Origin: Odontesthes bonariensis
Taxonomy: Eukaryota > Chordata > Actinopteri > Atheriniformes > Atherinopsidae
Direction of reading: 5' to 3'
Length of the DNA stretch: 64,000 bases
Assembly (NCBI RefSeq): GCF_027942865.1
Contig: NC_134527.1
Span: forward strand, 4,442,976 to 4,506,975
Below the pieces are notes generated by a model, which ran no database searches, was not told where the DNA came from, and worked only from the letters and a program-made list of their open reading frames with translations. Shown here one piece after another: positions 60,201 through 64,000 of the stretch. Each line of letters starts with the position of its first letter. The first letter of the stretch is position 1. The translations under genes and the position numbers were made by a program.

Positions 60201-61890
60201 GCAATATTTGGCTTTTTATGTTAAAGACACTATTGATACCGTGAGAAATTTACATTCTCAGGAAAAAAGCCGCTTATCAGTTAATCGTTAATCGATCGAT
60301 AAGGTCAATCAACTAATGATTAATGAATTAATCGATAATTTGCATCCCTACTTAGAACTCTTCCATTACATTCCCCCCCATGCGTTTCTATTCCTCTGAC
60401 TGTGTGGGACTGTACGGCTCGGAGTTGTCTGAGTTTGACTTTGCTGTTTGTGTTTTGTCTGCAGTGGAAGCCAAAGATCGGGATGTCCAGAGGCTGATGG
60501 AGGAGAAGGATCTGGATCTGCAGGAGATGAAGAAGAGGCTGAAGGACCAGGAGAGGGAACGGCAGAGCGAGCTCCTCAAGCTGCAGATGGAGGTGAAACA
60601 AAGCAGAGAAATGTTTCTTTTCCTCTTATAAACAGTCCAGTAGTGGTTGCTAAGGAAACATTTGTTTTCTTAAGCTGACAGCCGAAGGTGGCGGCTGTAT
60701 TATAATGAAGTTTGAATCAGGTTAGCTGCGTATCTGGAGCTCTATGTGCATCACATGGGTGTAAAATCTGCACTGAAATAACTTTCACTTCTTCTCTGGT
60801 TTGGTTTTTTCGCGGCGGGTTTAAGCTCGTTTGTTTTGTGGCTTTTTACAGTTTGGTGCTAAGTTGGCCAGAGTTCAGAATACGGCTCAGCAGAGCCAGC
60901 AGCAGCAACAGCAGCTGCACGGCCCCAGCATGCTTCCACAGAGCGTCTACAAGAGGGTGAGCAGAGCACACTCAGCCTTTCACACCTTTATAATGTTTAA
61001 AAAGTCCCATCTATAGCAGCGTTTCTTTTAAAAAAGTAAATCTGTCGGTCATTGTGCAACATTTTTATTCCCATAAATCTGATACTTTGGTACGAGGCAT
61101 TTTGGATGTTGGCTAAACGTACACATGTGTGTTACTCTGGGACGGATGTGCAGCTTTTCTCCTTCAGCACTGAGACTCGGTACTTAAAGGGACAGTTCGC
61201 CTCTTTTGACATGAAGCTGTATGACATCCCATATCAGCAACATCATTTATGAACATCTTCTTACCCCCTGCTGCGTCCTGTGAGCAGAGTTCCAGCCTCG
61301 TTTTGGTGTTGATGAAAGTAGTTCCGGCTAGTTGGCTGGGGTTTAAAAAAATAAAGCGTTTTGTTTCTCAAAACAATATGCGTTCAAAAGAGTATTACAA
61401 TTGCATCACAAAATCGTTCTCCAGGAAAAAGTCAGACCTCACAGTCTCTTGGCCCTATTTTCTCTCCCTTCGTATCACTGCCTGCTGCCGCCTGCCGACA
61501 GCCGCGCCTGTTACAGTGTTTGCTGCTCGGTCTGCACTTCGGTCTGCACAGCAGGCAGTGATACGAAGGGAGAGAAAATAGTGCCGGGACTCTAGTTACC
61601 TCTATATTCTTGTTTTTCTTATTTTTATTTTTTTATTTTTTTTACAGTAGAGTAGGTTCTTTCTTTTTCTTTTTGTATTGTTGTTGCTCTCACCTGTAAA
61701 TGACTCGTACTTTGTATGGTTGTTTTTCTCACTTGTAAAGAACTCATATTAACGCAGAATGCTCGTTAGAGCACATAGAGCGAAGAAGAGGATTGGAATA
61801 GCGGAAATATGACGTAAAGGTGCAAAACAGTGACTGAAATTTAGAAAGATCTAGTCAGTGGAAGAAAAAAAAGAGAGAAAGGAAGTTATA

Positions 61891-61929
<39 letters not shown>

Positions 61930-62208
61930 TAAAGATCCTGAATGCAACAGCAGCTTCTGATGGTTAACATGAAAACATCACCTGTACGGACGATGGAATG
62001 AGACACGCAGCAGAAAACGTGTGCGTGTTTGTGTGCAGATTAACTGCGTGTGCATGTGTGTGCATGTGTGTTTCCTCAGAAGCTGCAGTTTTTCCAGGAG
62101 GAGAAGAACAAAGAGATTGGGGCCCTGCGTCAGAGAATCAGAGAGCTGGAAGAGCACCAGCGCGCCAGCAGCCTCGCTGACGGCCGCCTGAAGCGAAGGA
62201 AGATGTAG
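54245..62208 (+). CDS. ccdc152: Coiled-coil domain-containing protein 152
   Basis: Coding exons: 54245-54307, 54854-54959, 57121-57189, 57288-57352, 58040-58175, 60465-60592, 60852-60956, 62080-62208. All GT/AG, phases close, 266 aa plus TAG; human CCDC152 is of similar size (about 254 aa). The product is nearly all heptad-rich coiled coil: NSMLEIMMEDANRLMKF, LLVTVNKLQQTLEEQCNL, VENERLKNEVVDLKQL, EEERHQRELQAARQQ, MEEKDLDLQEMKKRLKDQ. A glutamine run (QQSQQQQQQ) precedes KLQFFQEEKNKEIGALRQRI and a basic C-terminus KRRKM. No enzyme domain or membrane segment. Identification rests on the LLEI...EE...LLKF and FQEEKN...I..L blocks and on its place next to GHR on the same strand, as in human. Function is poorly known; the human gene overlaps SELENOP, which was not found here. 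Confidence 0.92.
54310..54405. repeat. Tandem GCTAGCTAACTCACAGTAA repeat
   Basis: Four or five copies of a 19-20 bp unit begin within 10 bp of the ccdc152 exon 1 donor. Units contain the palindrome TTAGCTAGCTAA-type core. Copies vary at ACTCAC/ACTCACT/ATTTAC. Confidence 0.85.
54478..54680. repeat. Interspersed repeat fragment in ccdc152 intron 1
   Basis: AAGATTCAAAGGTTTATTAT followed by CAATGAAATTCTTTGC is a motif set I recognise from fish interspersed repeats. No ends were found. Confidence 0.5.
54960..57120. other. ccdc152 intron 2
   Basis: No gene seen. 55615-55830 is an interspersed repeat (TTTATTTATATAGCGCATTT ... GTGCTTTACATAAAGACAAG). 56203-56400 is the second copy of the repeat at 13483-13700. 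56590-56990 is rich in repeated TCTTAAA/CTTAAAAAG motifs. Confidence 0.65.
57488..57992. mobile_element. Foldback MITE with TA flanks in ccdc152 intron 4
   Basis: TGGAAGTTTTT at the left and AAAAACTTCCA at the right, each bordered by TA (57486-57487 and 57993-57994). Inner inverted repeats GAATTTTTACAGCATCAAAA and GACTTTGAATTTGAAAAACC recur as complements at 57930-57975. The TA duplication suggests Tc1/mariner-type mobility. Confidence 0.75.
58403..58616. mobile_element. Short hAT-type MITE with inverted repeats of about 75 bp
   Basis: CAGGGATGTCCAAAGTCGGT at the left and its inverse ending GACATCCCTG at the right. Flanks CTTTAGTC (58395-58402) and GTTTAGTC (58617-58624) match at 7 of 8 positions. 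At 214 bp, about 70% of the element is inverted repeat. Confidence 0.88.
59123..59300 (+). mobile_element. tRNA-derived SINE with intact A and B boxes
   Basis: A box TAGCTCAACTGG (from about 59144) and B box GGTTCGAGTCCC (from about 59186) are spaced as in a tRNA gene. GCCCTTTGCTGCATGTCTTA and a C-rich/A-rich tail follow. No tRNA 3-prime half is present, so this is a SINE and not a functional tRNA. It lies in ccdc152 intron 5. Confidence 0.82.
59366..60350 (+). mobile_element. ZBED-type hAT element, non-autonomous
   Basis: TAGGGATGTAAACGGTTAAT and ATTTGCATCCCTA with flanks CTTAGGAC (59358-59365) and CTTAGAAC (60351-60358), 7 of 8 matching. About 59510-59665 translates to KRSGVWEHFRLINDEKDTQ then CKLCGATLKFKSSTSSLRGH, a BED zinc finger, followed by stops. 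It is a different hAT family from the GGGCTGGGC one. It lies in ccdc152 intron 5. Confidence 0.86.
61198..61580. mobile_element. TTAA-type MITE, one-ended copy in ccdc152 intron 7
   Basis: AGGGACAGTTCGCCTCTTTT follows TTAA (61194-61197) and continues through TACCCCCTGCTGCGTCCTGT to GATACGAAGGGAGAGAAAAT, where the right arm breaks off. Confidence 0.8.
61894..61927. repeat. TA microsatellite
   Basis: About 17 TA units in ccdc152 intron 7, 150 bp before the last exon. Confidence 0.9.
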
Positions 62209-62493
62209 TTCAGCCAGGCTGCTGCTGACCTGCGGGTGCATGACGTGTTCGAAATGTTCAGAAGTGTAGAGAAAGTTTCATCTCCTCAGAGACTTTGCTT
62301 GTGGAGTTTTGCTGGTTTCTCCTGCTCTGCTCGCAGGTGACGGTGTGCAGAGCACATTTTAACACATGCTGGATGCTCCTCTAAGAGTTTAATCCAATTA
62401 GACGCCTGCAGCGAAGGTCCGGGGGAAGGAAGGGAGGGAGGGGGGTCACTTCTCAATGAACCGCGGAGGAGGACGTCTAATCCTCTTCCAGCA

Positions 62494-62499
62494 ATTAAA
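62494..62499 (+). terminator. ccdc152: Candidate ccdc152 polyadenylation signal ATTAAA
   Basis: ATTAAA lies 286 bp after the stop codon and is followed by a T/G-rich stretch (TTTGTTTGTGTTTTCGGG) from about 62539, a reasonable downstream element. Confidence 0.4.
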
Positions 62500-62519
62500 G
62501 CTGTTTATCTGTTCCCATT

Positions 62520-63580
62520 CAAAGAAGTAATTTAACTGATTTGTTTGTGTTTTCGGGTTTTTCGGCATTTCGCTTCTTGATCAAAGATGGAACCCTTTGG
62601 GTGTAAGGCTATCCTTCCTAACCTTTTGTTTTCTGTGCTACATACTGACAGCAGAAGCTGAAATGATCAGTCATAGAAGAGCCACATCTCATTAAAGAAG
62701 GCTTTCATTGTTCTCTGGTGTCTGTGACGCTGCCTCATGACGAGGTATCGTGCCTCCCTGCCGCTCCTCCTCACTGGGACGGCACACCCGAAAGAACATG
62801 TCCCGCCTGGTGAGGTGCTGATCTTATACGCTGTAATCTTTTTATCTGGGCTGTCTAAAGGGGACAAGAGGGCTAATCTTGATTGGGAACATTGGGTAAT
62901 ACCGTTGCATAACGTTGCAACTCCACGAAAGCCAGCTCACCCTCACCGGGATAACGCGGCCGTTTCCCCTTTCACAGTTCTGCTTCCTTTGAGCAGCATC
63001 TTTATTCCAGAAACACAAAATGTACACAAAACACTCCTCTGTTGCTACTAAGTCAAACGGTGGTCATTTGAATAGATCAGGGCCGACCTGAATTAAAATA
63101 GGACTCAGGTTCATGACACCATCTTGACCTCTTGCCCTTCAAGGAGGGAGGGGCCGGTCGGGATCGAGGGGCGTGGCCTGAGACGTCCATACTGACGGTC
63201 CACTTGAGGAATTGCTCAGACTGTTCTGCCTCCGGAGCTCAGGTGCACTCGTTGGGGCTGTCGGTGCGCAGTTAGAGAGGGAAGACAGAGAGATTAAGAT
63301 GGCATTGTTCTGACTCCAGCATGTGAGGGAAGCTTTCTTTTTGCCTGCGTCCCTTCGGACCAGAAGAAGAACTTCTGAACTTGTTCGATTTGCCGCGGAC
63401 GCTACGGCCATGTTTTGATTCAAGCCAGCTCTACGGATTCTTGGTAAGAACAGTTGTTTTTTTACATTCTTTATCACTTTTCTTTAGAGAAAAATAAGGC
63501 TCAAGTCGTTGATAAAGTAGAGCTTCATGCATCCTGCAACTCGTTCATATATTCCACTCGTCTTGTTCCTTTTGGTGCAC
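62520..63580. other. Downstream of ccdc152, no supported gene
   Basis: Unique-looking DNA. 63150-63445 is relatively GC-rich and ends in a donor-like TTCTTG|GTAAGAAC, which could be an untranslated exon of a further plus-strand gene. A minus frame at 63139-63477 has no recognisable domain. SELENOP coding exons, expected here by mammalian synteny on the minus strand, were not found. Confidence 0.35.
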
Positions 63581-63591
63581 ACACTGTAAAA

Positions 63592-63855
63592 AATTTCCCC
63601 GTGAAATAATTACTTTTATTTTACAGTGCAGCTACTGTTATTTCTTTTAACAGTATATTACCGGTTTTTGGATTACAGTATATGGCAGTAGGAGAACTAC
63701 AAATACTGTTTTATGCTGTTAAATTACAGTTATCTGCTGGTATTGTTAAATGACTGATTTAACTGTTAATTTACATGTGAGGAATGAATATTTATTTTAC
63801 AATTATTGTAAAATACAGTCGGATACTGTTGTAAATCCACCGTAAATATACAGCT
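63592..63855. mobile_element. Repeat with CACTGTAAAAAA end
   Basis: CACTGTAAAAAATTTCCCCG starts a segment full of TACAGTA/TACTGTT inverted motifs (TTTTACAGTG, GGATTACAGTATATGG), ending near GTAAATATACAG. CACTG ends suggest an EnSpm/CACTA-like MITE; the right end is not clear. Confidence 0.5.
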
Positions 63856-63859
63856 TGTC

Positions 63860-64000
63860 CTGATTCAATTCAATTCAATTAATTTTTATTTATAAAGCGC
63901 CAAATACAACAAATGTCATCTCAAGGCACTTGAATAATAAAGTCCAATTCAAGCCAATTGGAATTCAATTAATTGTAATCATAATCATTTATAAAATAAT
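63860..64000. repeat. Simple AATTC repeat and interspersed-repeat start
   Basis: TTCAATTCAATTCAATTAAT followed by TTTATTTATAAAGCGCCAAA, a motif similar in style to 55620-55650. It is cut by the window end. Confidence 0.55.

Noticed and set aside
63139..63477. A 112-aa minus frame ending DPDRPLPP as a last exon
   Set aside because: An acceptor-like GACAG exists upstream, but the three possible frames give unrelated short ends and none is recognisable.
62500..63500. SELENOP or a SECIS element on the minus strand, expected beside CCDC152
   Set aside because: I looked for an ATGA core with an apical AA and a paired GA. The best candidate, near 63111 on the minus strand, has a 6-bp stem but the wrong placement of both AA and GA. 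No selenocysteine-type coding exon was recognised.

Overview
This window is nuclear DNA of a teleost fish. It holds three spliced vertebrate genes with GT/AG introns. The repeats are those of ray-finned fish genomes: hAT, PIF/Harbinger and TTAA-type MITEs, tRNA-derived SINEs and L1-like LINE ends. The growth hormone receptor is of the type found as the second receptor of teleosts. There is no sign of bacterial, plasmid or viral organisation.

Layout. Positions 1-6955 form a higher-order tandem array (about 1.43 kb units, each with three units of about 0.32 kb). Positions 7775-16427 (minus strand) hold a complement component C7 gene of 12 coding exons. All junctions join in frame to give 536 codons, but the protein stops just after the second thrombospondin repeat and lacks the CCP and FIMAC modules of mammalian C7. 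Positions 16.4-20.2 kb are intergenic and repeat-rich. From about 20.5 to 52.2 kb (plus strand) lies a growth hormone receptor gene (type 2, ghrb). It has a probable non-coding first exon, eight coding exons (581 aa) and large introns full of transposons. Positions 53.1-54.1 kb hold an L1-like LINE end. Positions 54245-62208 (plus strand) hold ccdc152: eight coding exons giving a 266-aa coiled-coil protein. From 62.2 kb to the end there is no gene I can support, apart from a CACTGT-type repeat and a low-complexity repeat tail.

The gene order ghr - ccdc152 with a terminal-pathway complement gene nearby matches the human 5p13-p12 neighbourhood (C6/C7 ... GHR, CCDC152, SELENOP). The genes are linked by ancestry, not by a shared pathway: C7 acts in the membrane attack complex, GHR is a JAK2-coupled cytokine receptor, and CCDC152 is a poorly characterised coiled-coil protein.

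Most of the unusual structure is transposon archaeology. Several insertions can be proven from the sequence, either by exact target-site duplications or because a paralogous repeat or opposite hairpin arm preserves the empty site. The items most worth a second look are the shortened C7, the nested array beside it, a 64-bp perfect palindrome that cuts a Harbinger Myb-like reading frame, a BED-finger reading frame preserved across hAT copies, and an extra cysteine in the GHR ectodomain. I did not find a convincing undescribed multi-gene system.
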